From the NCBI GenBank assembly GCA_018971415.1, contig JAGXAW010000009.1:1-49470 (forward strand): DNA of 49,470 nt, written 5' to 3'. How positions within the stretch are numbered: position 1 is the stretch's first letter; the number at the start of each line of letters is the position of its first letter. The notes under the pieces were generated by a model. The model had not been told where the DNA came from, did no database searches, and was given only the letters and a program-made list of their open reading frames with translations. This stretch comes from Betaproteobacteria bacterium (GTDB taxonomy: Bacteria > Pseudomonadota > Gammaproteobacteria > Burkholderiales > Ferrovaceae). Positions 37,935-47,970 of the stretch are shown here, in pieces. The position numbers were made by a program, and so were the translations under genes.

Positions 37935-38810
37935 TTAAAAAGACTTACTTTTAATGTCCATGAGCTTCATGATCATGGGGGTGAAGATCAATTGCATGGC
38001 AAGCCCCATTTTGCCTCCAGGGATAACCAAAGTATTGGGTCTTGTCATCCATGAGTTATCCAGCATGGAGAGGAGATAAGGAAAGTCGATACCCTTTGGG
38101 TTAGCAAAACGAATCACCACCATGCTCTCATCAGGGGAGGGAATATCGTTCGCAATAAAGGGGTTTGAGGTATCCACTGTGGGTACTCGCTGGAAATTCA
38201 CATGGGTTCTTGAGAACTGAGGGCAGATGTGGCTGACATAATCAGGCATACGGCGCAAAATGGTGTCTCTTACCGCCTCTTGTGAATAGCCACGCATTTT
38301 TTGGTCACGGTGCAGTTTTTGAATCCATTCAAGGTTGATGATGGGTACCACACCAACTAAGAGATCAACATGCTGAGCCACGTTGATGTCTTGATCCGCG
38401 TAAGCGCCGTGTAAGCCCTCATAAAACATTAAATCAGAGCCTATCTCCACATCCATCCACGGAGTAAAGGTGCCCGGATCTTGTTTGAAGGGTTCGGCCT
38501 CTCCTGCATCATGCAGGTACTTTCTGATTTTGCCAGAACCACTCTCGCCGTAGGATTTAAAGAGGGTTTCAAGTTCTTTCAATAAATTGGCCTCAGGACC
38601 AAAGTGGCTAAAATTCAGATTGCCTTTTTCTTCCTGAGCCTTCATTTCAGCGCGCATGGACAAACGGTCATAGCGATGGAAAGAATCTCCCTCAACAATC
38701 TGAGCTTTGATTTTTTCGCGTCTAAAAATATGTTTAAAGCTGTTCATCACCGTGGTCGTTCCAGCTCCTGATGAACCCGTTACTGCAATAATTGGATGTT
38801 TACGTGACAT
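37935..38810 (-). CDS. prk: Phosphoribulokinase
   Basis: PRK makes ribulose-1,5-bisphosphate for RuBisCO. From the chosen start MSRKHPIIAVTGSSGAGTTT (P-loop at about 12-20) it has 291 residues, the length of the bacterial class I enzyme. Other landmarks are VEGDSFHRYDR, FSHFGPEANLL, FYEGLHGAYAD and MRGYSQEAVRDTILRRMPDY. CGAGG lies about 6 nt before this ATG; the upstream in-frame codon has no homologous sequence. It lies between fbp and gph. Confidence 0.95.
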   Translation of the reverse strand: MSRKHPIIAVTGSSGAGTTTVMNSFKHIFRREKIKAQIVEGDSFHRYDRLSMRAEMKAQEEKGNLNFSHFGPEANLLKELETLFKSYGESGSGKIRKYLHDAGEAEPFKQDPGTFTPWMDVEIGSDLMFYEGLHGAYADQDINVAQHVDLLVGVVPIINLEWIQKLHRDQKMRGYSQEAVRDTILRRMPDYVSHICPQFSRTHVNFQRVPTVDTSNPFIANDIPSPDESMVVIRFANPKGIDFPYLLSMLDNSWMTRPNTLVIPGGKMGLAMQLIFTPMIMKLMDIKSKSF

Positions 38811-38837
38811 GTTAACCTCGCTCAATATGATGTATTT

Positions 38838-39905
38838 TTATGGACGGTATAGGCCGCGCTCATTAAACAGAGGCGACTCAAAGGGTTGGTCAGTACCCGC
38901 ATCGTACTGTGCGTGATAATGCACCACTCGATCCACTTCATGGCGTGAGCCTAGAATAACAGGCACGCGTTGGTGTATGGTGTCTGGTTGAATATCGAGA
39001 ATTCTCTCTCGACCCGTTGATGCAGCACCACCTGCTTGTTCCACAATAAAGCCCATTGGATTGGCCTCATACATCAAACGTAGACGGCCGGGTTTACTCA
39101 CATCTTTGGTGTCGCGAGGATACATAAAGATACCGCCACGCATCATAATGCGATGCACTTCAGCCACCATTGAGGCAATCCAGCGCATATTAAAATCACG
39201 CTCTCTGGGTCCTGTTTTACCCGCTTTACATTCATTGATGTAGCGCGTCACTGGGGGTTCCCAGAAACGCTCGTTTGAGGTGTTAATGGCAAACTCGTTG
39301 GTTTCTTCAGGTATCCTCATATTGGGGTGGGTGAGTATAAAGTTCCCCACTTCGCGGTCCAGGGTAAAACCATGGGTGCCATTGCCCACTGTAATCACCA
39401 TCAAGGTGGCAGGACCATAGACGGAGTAGCCTGCGGCCACTTGTTTTACACCGGGTTGCAAATAATCCTTGAGAACAGGTTCTCCCTTTTCTGGCGCCTT
39501 AAGGATCGAGAAAATGGATCCCACGGAGACGTTACTGTCGATATTGGATGACCCGTCTAAGGGATCAAAGATGGCTAAAAAAGGGCCCCGAGTGTGGGGA
39601 GGTTTAATCGGAAAAGGATCATCCATTTCCTCAGAGGCCACGCCTGCCACCAGTCCCCCCAGTTCAAAGGTATTAACAAAAGCGGTGTTAGATAAGACAT
39701 CCAAAGGTTTTTGTGTTTCTCCTTGAACGTTGATGGTGTCAAGCGTGCCCGTTGCCCCGCCAAGAGCGCCTTTGGCACTTAAGGCGGAAATGGCTTTCAC
39801 AGCGGCTGCCACATCAACCAGTAAGGCGGCTAAGGCTGCGCCGTCAGGAGTACCGCTGACGTTTTCAATAAGGAACTTCGATAAGGTTGTTCTTCCCAGA
39901 TGCAT
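38838..39905 (-). CDS. fbp: Class I fructose-1,6-bisphosphatase
   Basis: The 355-residue enzyme dephosphorylates fructose-1,6-bisphosphate, and often sedoheptulose-1,7-bisphosphate, in the Calvin cycle. It shows [20 protein letters not shown] with the metal-binding DPLDGSSN motif, [12 protein letters not shown], and [21 protein letters not shown] start at [12 protein letters not shown] because GGAGG lies about 8 nt upstream; the longer reading (MIAAFLHW) contains that site and lacks homology. Confidence 0.95.
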   Translation of the reverse strand: MHLGRTTLSKFLIENVSGTPDGAALAALLVDVAAAVKAISALSAKGALGGATGTLDTINVQGETQKPLDVLSNTAFVNTFELGGLVAGVASEEMDDPFPIKPPHTRGPFLAIFDPLDGSSNIDSNVSVGSIFSILKAPEKGEPVLKDYLQPGVKQVAAGYSVYGPATLMVITVGNGTHGFTLDREVGNFILTHPNMRIPEETNEFAINTSNERFWEPPVTRYINECKAGKTGPRERDFNMRWIASMVAEVHRIMMRGGIFMYPRDTKDVSKPGRLRLMYEANPMGFIVEQAGGAASTGRERILDIQPDTIHQRVPVILGSRHEVDRVVHYHAQYDAGTDQPFESPLFNERGLYRP

Positions 39906-39984
39906 AATATTGCCTCCCCAATGTAAAAATGCTGCAATCAATCATTTATAGTTATTATTGTTTTTTTCTTATTATTGTAATACG

Positions 39985-42315
39985 TCAGCGTGTCAGTGAC
40001 GCATACAGTAAAGGTAATTTTTCAGGTAAACGTTCCACCCGATCCACTACCATATAATTTTTAATGCCAAATATTCTGGACACATACTGGTCAGCCCGTG
40101 GATCAAGGGTCATACAAAAGGTTTGGATCCCTTGACGCCCCAAGCTTTCCACGGCTTTTTTAGTATCTTGTCGTAAATACTGTGGATCACGAATATCAAT
40201 ATCAGCGGGTTCACCATCGGTGATCAGTAAAATGAGTTTTTTGTTGGCTCGTACCTGTGCCATGTGTTGCCCAGCGTGTCGTAGGGCAGCGCCCATGCGT
40301 GTGGAGAGTTGTCCTGACATACCTGAGAGCTTGGCTTTAGCGCGGTCATTGTACTCTTGATCAAAGTCCTTAAAACGATAATAGCTCACCTCATGACGCC
40401 CATCTGAACAAAAGCCATGAATAGCAAAGGGGTCGCCCACTTTATTGATGGCGTCAGCAAGTAATGCTGCCGCTTCACGGGTTAAATCCAAAATGGTTTT
40501 TTCACCAAGACTCACTTTCCCGTTGGTGGACTCGGATAAATCAAGTAATACCAAGACGGCGATATCTCTTACTTTTCTCACTGAGCGCATCATTATTCGT
40601 GGATCAGGCTGTTGATCCATTCTGATCTCAATCAAGCTATCAATCGCTCGGTTTAGATCAAGCTCATCGCCATCTTCGAGTTTTCGTAAACGCGTCACGC
40701 CCTGCGGCTGAAGCGCATCTAAAAGATACTTCATGCGTGAGATCAGGCGTTTATGCTCTGAGGTAATAGCATTAATTTTTTCTGGATCATCGCTTTTACT
40801 GTGTTTTTCAAAGACGGTGCTCCAGGAGGGGCGCTCGAGTTGAATATGGTAATCCCACTCACTGTAATGAAAGGGGTCAGATTGAGGTGGGATGCCTTCG
40901 CTGTCATTAAAGGAAACCCCCATGTCCTCATAGGGAAAGAGCTCCGTGGGTAAAACCCAGATTTCCTGTGCATCATCGCCCGCCGTCTCCACATCCACTT
41001 CGTTGGCCATTTCCATGACGTTGACATATTTTCTGACCTGTTTGACAGACTCATATCCCGCCTGGTTAGCACGTTCAAAGTCAAAGCCTTCAAAGTGCCA
41101 GAAGTAACGGTTGTCATCTCGGTAGACAATGTTGGCTTGATCTTGACGGGGATGAAAGGCAATCTTTTTTTCCAGCCAGCGATGAGCGAGAGTGACCCCG
41201 ATATCCCAGGACAGTTGATTGTCCTCAAGGCGGTGCTGTTGTTGTTGGGCAAAGAGGAGCTTTCCCTCCATGACCCAAGGATCATTATCAACATAGCTCT
41301 CATCAAGAAGGGACCGCGCAAGGCGAGAGAAATAGTCGCTGGCAGTATACTCATCCTCTGGCGTAGCACGATGTAAGCTCGCCCACAGTTTTTTCACACC
41401 AGGAAAGCGCTTGATGGTGAGGCTTTCTACTCTGGCGTCCTCAATTAAACCAATTAAGGCCATTTGTAAGGGATTAAGTGCTTCAGCAGAGATGGGTGTT
41501 TTTGTTTCCACCATATGCGCCGCACAGTGCAGTGCACAGGCGCGGTAGAGTTCAAGGGCGCTTAAGCCCTCAACATCATCTAAAGCGTCTGGCAAATGCA
41601 GTAAATAATCCTCAATAAAGGGTTGGCTTCCTTCACGAGAATCGATGTCTCCTGCAGTGGGGCGCATAAAAAAATCTCTGCCCCAGAGTGCGCGTAAATA
41701 CATATTTAAGCGACGTTGAACATCCACCAGAAGGACGCCTTTTCTCTCCTGCTGTAACACAGCTAAGGATTCGCGACTCTTTAAAGAAAAATAACTCAGT
41801 TGTTCTTCAAACTGTGTTTTGTAAGCAGAGGCGCCCCATTGGGCCCAGCGTCTTAAGCCACCTAAGGTTAATTGCTCAAAGAGTTTCTCAAGGTTTTCCA
41901 GCATCGGCCGAATACCCCGCGGCACCGTTGCTGAAAGCTGTTGCAGAAAGTGGAGGTACTGCATAAAAAGCTCAGCATCATTAAGGCGTTTGGCTGCAAC
42001 AGGACTCGTTGCTAAAACCCGTTCCACCACCGAGGCTGAGGTTTTGGATGAAAGCGTGAGAGCGCAGTGAATGAGATTTTCAAGCACCTCTTCACCAATT
42101 TCTTTGCTGATCAAGGGCACGCATTCGAGCCATGCAACAATCACTTCATCACCGCGTTTTAAATGGTGAAGAGAGAGAGCCCCTTGTAGGTAAAGCATAA
42201 GACCCGGGTTTGAGAGTGATCGGCAGGCCTCATGCCAGTGTTCATGAATCAGTGTTTGTACCCGCTCAGGCAGTTGAGCGATGATAGATTGCTGTTCGCC
42301 TTGAGCGGAGGTCAT
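39985..42315 (-). CDS. cbbO: RuBisCO activase subunit CbbO (von Willebrand A domain)
   Basis: CbbO is the adaptor of the CbbQO activase, which removes inhibitory sugar phosphates from form I RuBisCO. The 776-residue protein has a long N-terminal part that binds CbbQ and a C-terminal vWA domain with the MIDAS motif in LVLLDLSESTNG (about residue 590), a later Thr-loop and LILLITDGEPADI. The gene follows cbbQ by 6 nt. In the known complex, CbbO recognises RuBisCO through the MIDAS metal site while the CbbQ hexamer provides ATP-driven force. Confidence 0.94.
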   Translation of the reverse strand: MTSAQGEQQSIIAQLPERVQTLIHEHWHEACRSLSNPGLMLYLQGALSLHHLKRGDEVIVAWLECVPLISKEIGEEVLENLIHCALTLSSKTSASVVERVLATSPVAAKRLNDAELFMQYLHFLQQLSATVPRGIRPMLENLEKLFEQLTLGGLRRWAQWGASAYKTQFEEQLSYFSLKSRESLAVLQQERKGVLLVDVQRRLNMYLRALWGRDFFMRPTAGDIDSREGSQPFIEDYLLHLPDALDDVEGLSALELYRACALHCAAHMVETKTPISAEALNPLQMALIGLIEDARVESLTIKRFPGVKKLWASLHRATPEDEYTASDYFSRLARSLLDESYVDNDPWVMEGKLLFAQQQQHRLEDNQLSWDIGVTLAHRWLEKKIAFHPRQDQANIVYRDDNRYFWHFEGFDFERANQAGYESVKQVRKYVNVMEMANEVDVETAGDDAQEIWVLPTELFPYEDMGVSFNDSEGIPPQSDPFHYSEWDYHIQLERPSWSTVFEKHSKSDDPEKINAITSEHKRLISRMKYLLDALQPQGVTRLRKLEDGDELDLNRAIDSLIEIRMDQQPDPRIMMRSVRKVRDIAVLVLLDLSESTNGKVSLGEKTILDLTREAAALLADAINKVGDPFAIHGFCSDGRHEVSYYRFKDFDQEYNDRAKAKLSGMSGQLSTRMGAALRHAGQHMAQVRANKKLILLITDGEPADIDIRDPQYLRQDTKKAVESLGRQGIQTFCMTLDPRADQYVSRIFGIKNYMVVDRVERLPEKLPLLYASLTR

Positions 42316-42321
42316 TATGGA

Positions 42322-43125
42322 TTAAAAGAATGTGGTCACGGCCGCATCAAGCGCATCACGCATATCAGGGTCATCGGTAATGGGGCGAACCAAAGCCACA
42401 CGACAGGCGCTTTGTGGGGCCACCCCCTTCGCAATTAAGTTGCCAGCATACACGAGCATTCTGGTGGAAATCCCTTCATCTAAGCCATGGCCTTTTAAGT
42501 TTCTCGCCCGCTCAGCAATAGATACCAATTTGTCAGCGATATCACTTGAGACGCCACTTTCATGGGCCACAATATCGCATTCAATTGCATGTTCTGGATA
42601 ATTAAAATCCAGGGCACCAAAGCGTTGTTTAGTGGATTGTTTAAGATCCTTCATCAGGCTTTGATAACCAGGATTGTAGGAAATCACCAATTGAAAGTCA
42701 GGATGGGCTTGCAGGAGTTCGCCTTTTTTTTCTAAAGGTAAGACTCGGCGGTTGTCGGTTAAGGGGTGAATGACGACGGTGGTATCTTGCCGCGCTTCTA
42801 CCACTTCATCTAAATAACAAATAGCACCTAGGCGAGCAGCCAGGGCAAGAGGTCCATCTTGCCAGCGTGTGCCATCACGGTCTAACAGAAAACGGCCTAC
42901 CAAGTCAGAGGCGGTCATGTCTTCGTTACAGGCCACCGTAATTAATGGCCGATTAAGTTTAAAGGCCATGTACTCAACAAAACGAGTTTTACCGCAACCG
43001 GTTGGCCCCTTCAGCATCATGGGCATACGCACAGAATAAGCGGCTTCAAATAACGCCACCTCATCCGCAACAGAGCGATAAAAGGGCTCTTTGCGGATGC
43101 GGTATTGATCAAGTTGATCAGTCAT
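42322..43125 (-). CDS. cbbQ: RuBisCO activase AAA+ subunit CbbQ
   Basis: The 267-residue MoxR-type AAA+ protein has Walker A GPTGCGKT (40-47), Walker [11 protein letters not shown] (Asp106-Glu107), the conserved NPGYQ of sensor 1 and a C-terminal lid with [15 protein letters not shown]. With CbbO it remodels inhibited RuBisCO using ATP. It lies directly after cbbS, the order typical of the form IAq group. Confidence 0.96.
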   Translation of the reverse strand: MTDQLDQYRIRKEPFYRSVADEVALFEAAYSVRMPMMLKGPTGCGKTRFVEYMAFKLNRPLITVACNEDMTASDLVGRFLLDRDGTRWQDGPLALAARLGAICYLDEVVEARQDTTVVIHPLTDNRRVLPLEKKGELLQAHPDFQLVISYNPGYQSLMKDLKQSTKQRFGALDFNYPEHAIECDIVAHESGVSSDIADKLVSIAERARNLKGHGLDEGISTRMLVYAGNLIAKGVAPQSACRVALVRPITDDPDMRDALDAAVTTFF

Positions 43126-43136
43126 GGCGGTAAGCC

Positions 43137-43493
43137 TTAAACAGTTTTGCCGCGAAAGACAACCATGGCTGCGCCTTGGGACTGCTTATCATTGTCATAA
43201 CCCACTAATCTCACGTGATTATGAGGATTGGCTTTGTGGCAAGCCTCTGCCTCTGCCAAGATGGCATCAACATCGGTTTCACCAAACATGGGTAGCTTCC
43301 ACATATACCAGTAAGTGTCCATCAAGTGTTCAGGCTCTGTGTGTTCAAGGGCGGGGTTCCACCCTTTTTTAACGATGTATTCAACCTGTTGACGAATTTG
43401 TGCTTGGGTGAGGGCAGGTAAGTAGGAAAAAGTTTCAAACTTACGGCTAGCTGGGTCACTTAAACGGCTTTTATAATCGAGCATTTCTGACAT
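43137..43493 (-). CDS. cbbS: Form I RuBisCO small subunit
   Basis: The 118-residue subunit caps the L8S8 RuBisCO. It reads [20 protein letters not shown] then [20 protein letters not shown], with [12 protein letters not shown] and [15 protein letters not shown]. This is the long N-terminus of the IAq type (non-carboxysomal). AAGGAG is 8 nt before the ATG at 43493; the upstream TTG in frame is not needed. It follows cbbL after 23 nt. Confidence 0.96.
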   Translation of the reverse strand: MSEMLDYKSRLSDPASRKFETFSYLPALTQAQIRQQVEYIVKKGWNPALEHTEPEHLMDTYWYMWKLPMFGETDVDAILAEAEACHKANPHNHVRLVGYDNDKQSQGAAMVVFRGKTV

Positions 43494-43516
43494 AATCAAT
43501 TCTCCTTAGCGGTATC

Positions 43517-44938
43517 TTATTTATGGGCAACGTCTAATTTATCGACGGTATCAAATTCAAATTTGATTTCCTTCCAGGTTTCCATTGCAATACGCAATTC
43601 TGGAGAATGTTTGGCCGCCTCAGTGAGAACGGTTTTGCCTTCTTTTTCGATGGCAACTCCACGGTTACGCGCTTCAACGCAGGCCTCTAATGCCACGCGG
43701 TTGGCTGCCGCACCAGCAGCATTACCCCATGGGTGACCTAAGGTACCACCACCGAATTGAAGTACTGAGTCGTCACCGAAAATATTCACCAAAGCTGGCA
43801 TGTGCCACACGTGAATCCCTCCGGAGGCGACCGGCATAATGCCCGGCATCGCGCCCCAGTCTTGGTCAAAGAAGATACCTCGTGAGCGATCTTCTTTGAT
43901 ATAACTCTCGCGCATTAAATCAATCCAGCCTAAGGTGGCTGCACGATCACCTTCAAGTTTACCCACCACTGTTCCTGAGTGCAGGTGGTCCCCCCCTGAC
44001 AAACGCAGGATTTTGGTTAACACTCTAAAGTGAATACCATGGTGTGGGTTACGGTCTAAAACAGCGTGCATGGCGCGGTGAATGTGTAGCAATACACCGT
44101 TATCACGGCACCAGTTAGCAAGGCCAGTGTTGGCACAAAAACCGCCGGTGATGTAATCATGCATAATAATCGGAGCGCCAATCTCTTTAGCGTATTCAGC
44201 CCGTTTGTACATTTCCTCAGGCGTCGGGGCAGTCACATTTAAATAGTGACCTTTGCGCTCACCGGTTTCACGTTCTGATTTATGAATGGCTTCCATGACA
44301 AAGTCAAAGCGTTGACGCCAGCGCATAAAAGGTTGGCTATTGACGTTTTCATCATCTTTGGTGAAATCCAGACCGCCGCGTAAACATTCATAGACAGCGC
44401 GGCCATAGTTTTTAGCGGACAAACCGAGTTTGGGTTTGATGGTACAGCCCAACAGTGGGCGACCATATTTATTCATTACATCCCGTTCAACTTGAATACC
44501 ATGAGGTGGACCACCGCAAGTCATGACGTAGGCGATAGGAAAGCGAACATCCTCTAAACGCAGTGCGCGAATGGCTTTAAAGCCAAATACATTACCCACT
44601 AATGAAGTAAACACGTTAACCACCGAGCCCTCTTCAAAGAGGTCAATGGGGTAGGCAATAAAAGCATAGAAACAGGTGTCATCACCTGGGACATCTTCAA
44701 TGTGATAGGCGCGACCTTTATAGTGATCAAGGTCGGTTAATAAATCGGTCCACACCGTGGTCCAGGTACCCGTGGAGGACTCAGCAGCCACAGCTGCGGC
44801 GGCTTCTTCACGGTCAACTCCTGCTTGGGGGGTGATTTTAAAACAGGCTAAGATATCTGTGTCTTTAACAGCATAGTTAGGTTCCCAATAGGTACTGCGG
44901 TATTCTTTTACGCCGGCGCTATACTTTTTCCCTGCCAT
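43517..44938 (-). CDS. cbbL: Form I RuBisCO large subunit
   Basis: The 473-residue protein is the CO2-fixing subunit. Active-site landmarks are [20 protein letters not shown] (catalytic Lys), [20 protein letters not shown] (the carbamylated Lys with its Asp-Glu), [21 protein letters not shown] and [13 protein letters not shown] start at [13 protein letters not shown] with GGAGAG 5-6 nt upstream; this gives the exact usual length of form IA enzymes. It heads the minus-strand operon cbbL-S-Q-O-fbp-prk-gph-fba-tkt. No cso carboxysome genes are present. Confidence 0.98.
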   Translation of the reverse strand: MAGKKYSAGVKEYRSTYWEPNYAVKDTDILACFKITPQAGVDREEAAAAVAAESSTGTWTTVWTDLLTDLDHYKGRAYHIEDVPGDDTCFYAFIAYPIDLFEEGSVVNVFTSLVGNVFGFKAIRALRLEDVRFPIAYVMTCGGPPHGIQVERDVMNKYGRPLLGCTIKPKLGLSAKNYGRAVYECLRGGLDFTKDDENVNSQPFMRWRQRFDFVMEAIHKSERETGERKGHYLNVTAPTPEEMYKRAEYAKEIGAPIIMHDYITGGFCANTGLANWCRDNGVLLHIHRAMHAVLDRNPHHGIHFRVLTKILRLSGGDHLHSGTVVGKLEGDRAATLGWIDLMRESYIKEDRSRGIFFDQDWGAMPGIMPVASGGIHVWHMPALVNIFGDDSVLQFGGGTLGHPWGNAAGAAANRVALEACVEARNRGVAIEKEGKTVLTEAAKHSPELRIAMETWKEIKFEFDTVDKLDVAHK

Positions 44939-45073
44939 GGTCTCTCTCCTCAATGGTGATTCAAATAAAGATGTGTCGCCTACATATGTTTTTTTTATCT
45001 GTAGGTTTTAAGATGTTATGGAAATAACAATAGCGAGAAAAAACTATAAGGTAAAGTAAGACTTTTTGATGTT

Positions 45074-45106
45074 AAGTATCAGTTTTACTTACTAAAAGCT
45101 ATACTT
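45074..45106. promoter_or_regulatory. Candidate CbbR-type operator upstream of cbbL
   Basis: An imperfect 33-bp palindrome has arms AAGTATCAGTTTT and AAAAGCTATACTT (about 10 of 13 positions pair) around a 7-nt centre. It lies about 140-170 bp upstream of the cbbL ATG, the range where CbbR, a LysR protein, binds in other autotrophs. It contains T-N11-A spaced bases. No cbbR gene adjoins the operon in this window. Confidence 0.45.
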
Positions 45107-45127
45107 AGTGGTGATGAACTCATTCTA

Positions 45128-45159
45128 TTCACCTTGCCGCGGGATTTGCAATAGGTGAA
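45128..45159. other. Hairpin upstream of the cbb operon, downstream of smpB
   Basis: TTCACCT and AGGTGAA form a 7-bp stem that continues with TGC/GCA past a 2-nt bulge, with a GC-rich 10-nt loop. No T-run follows on the minus strand. It could be an smpB 3' end structure or a second regulatory palindrome for cbbL. Confidence 0.3.
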
Positions 45160-45169
45160 AGTGTACAAA

Positions 45170-45186
45170 AGAGGGGGTAGTCCTCT
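45170..45186 (-). terminator. Weak terminator-like hairpin after smpB
   Basis: On the minus strand AGAGG-ACTACCC-CCTCT is followed by TTTTG. The 5-bp stem is short. It begins about 10 nt after the smpB stop, so it may end that transcript and insulate the cbb promoter. Confidence 0.4.
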
Positions 45187-45196
45187 CAAACAACCC

Positions 45197-45640
45197 TTAG
45201 CTTTGCTTGAGAAGGCGTTGTTTTTCTCTTTCCCAGTCCTTTTGTTTCTCCGCCTCACGCTTATCGTACTGTTTTTTACCCTTGGCAAGGCCAATTTCCA
45301 GCTTGATTCTTCCCTTGGCGTAATGCATGTTAATGGGCACCAAGGTGTAGCCTGCGCGCTCCACTTGACCGATTAACTTGGCGATTTGATTGCTGTGAAG
45401 GAGCAGTTTTCGGGTGCGTGTGGGATCTGGTTTGATGTGCGTTGAGGCGGTGCTCAAGGGACTAATGTGAGCGCCCAAGAGCCATAATTCCCCGTTGAGT
45501 ACGGTGATGTAGGCCTCTTTAATTTGCGCACGACCCTCACGAATGGCTTTGACCTCCCAGCCCTCAAGAACCATTCCCGCCTCCAAGCGGTCTTCGATAA
45601 AGTAGTCGTGAAACGCTTTACGGTTGTCGATAATACTCAT
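45197..45640 (-). CDS. smpB: SsrA-binding protein SmpB
   Basis: SmpB delivers tmRNA to stalled ribosomes. The 147-residue protein has the OB-fold core [20 protein letters not shown] then [33 protein letters not shown] and a basic C-terminal tail ([20 protein letters not shown]). It is divergent from ratA-rnfH, the standard proteobacterial smpB-ratA-rnfH neighbourhood. No tmRNA gene was recognised in the window. Confidence 0.95.
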   Translation of the reverse strand: MSIIDNRKAFHDYFIEDRLEAGMVLEGWEVKAIREGRAQIKEAYITVLNGELWLLGAHISPLSTASTHIKPDPTRTRKLLLHSNQIAKLIGQVERAGYTLVPINMHYAKGRIKLEIGLAKGKKQYDKREAEKQKDWEREKQRLLKQS

Positions 45641-45692
45641 TTACAGGTATCTTATAACGTTTAATTAATCATTTTAACGCAATTGGACGCTT

Positions 45693-46142
45693 ATGACGCG
45701 AGTAGAAAAAAGTGTATTGGTGATGTATTCCGCACACTCCATGTGGCAATTGGTGGAGGATATCCCAAGCTATGCGGAATTTTTACCCTGGTGCAGTCAT
45801 ACCGAAATTCATGAGCGCGAGGGGCAGCACACCAAGGCCACCATCTTTATTAATTTTCATGGGCTCAAACAACAGTTCACCACGCAAAACACCTCAACCC
45901 CTGGTGAGCGTGTGTTAATGGAATTAGTGGAGGGGCCCTTTAAGCATTTGCGTGGCGAGTTTATTTTTAAATCCTTAAGAGAGGACGCCTGCAAAATTGA
46001 ATTTGTGTTGGAGTGGACTTTTTCTAGCGCTCTTTTAGAGAGAGTGGTGGGTCCTGTTTTTCAGCACATTGCAAATAGTATGGTTGATGCCTTTGTCGCT
46101 CGCGCTGATGAACTAAATCGCCGAGGCATTGATGGATATTAA
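45693..46142 (+). CDS. ratA: RatA/Coq10-type START-domain protein
   Basis: The 149-residue protein belongs to the polyketide cyclase/SRPBCC group: MTRVEKSVLVMYSAHSMWQL then VEDIPSYAEFLPWCSHTEIH, GLKQQFTTQNT and GPVFQHIANSMVDAFVARAD. Members were named RatA (a toxin acting on 70S ribosome assembly) and are related to the ubiquinone-binding Coq10. It lies opposite smpB and overlaps rnfH, as in many proteobacteria. Which of the two roles applies is not decided by sequence. Confidence 0.88.
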   Translation: MTRVEKSVLVMYSAHSMWQLVEDIPSYAEFLPWCSHTEIHEREGQHTKATIFINFHGLKQQFTTQNTSTPGERVLMELVEGPFKHLRGEFIFKSLREDACKIEFVLEWTFSSALLERVVGPVFQHIANSMVDAFVARADELNRRGIDGY

Positions 46143-46392
46143 GGTGGTCTATGCCTTGCGTGAGCGGCAATGGCTAATTGCACTGAACGTGGCAAGTACC
46201 ACCACCTTGGGCGAAGCCGTTCAGTTAAGTGGTTTATTAGAGCAGGTCCCAGAGAGCGAGCGCTTAAAGCTGACCTTTGGTATTAATGGAAAAGTAAAAC
46301 CAACAGGGACGCTTCTTCGTCCTGGCGACAGGGTGGAAATGTATCGTCCACGGCTTGTTAACCCTAAGGAGCAACGCCGTCAACGCATTTAA
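46132..46392 (+). CDS. rnfH: RnfH/RatB family protein (UPF0125)
   Basis: The 86-residue ubiquitin-fold protein reads MDIKVVYALRERQWLIALNV then ASTTTLGEAVQLSGLL and KPTGTLLRPGDRVEMYRPRL ending in VNPKEQRRQRI, the typical RnfH pattern. I start at the ATG at 46132, within the last codons of ratA. The family's function is unclear; the name comes from linkage to rnf genes in some species, and its constant partner is ratA. Confidence 0.9.
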   Translation: MDIKVVYALRERQWLIALNVASTTTLGEAVQLSGLLEQVPESERLKLTFGINGKVKPTGTLLRPGDRVEMYRPRLVNPKEQRRQRI

Positions 46393-46450
46393 GTGTGCGC
46401 GTAACCCAGTGTTTTTTTTCTGCAAAAGACCAATAAAAGTATAAATTTTC

Positions 46451-47964
<1,514 letters not shown>

Positions 47965-47970
47965 TTGTGT

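Noticed and set aside
40743-41369. 208-residue minus-strand frame within cbbO
   Set aside because: It lies in another frame of cbbO, whose reading is continuous and matches the family.
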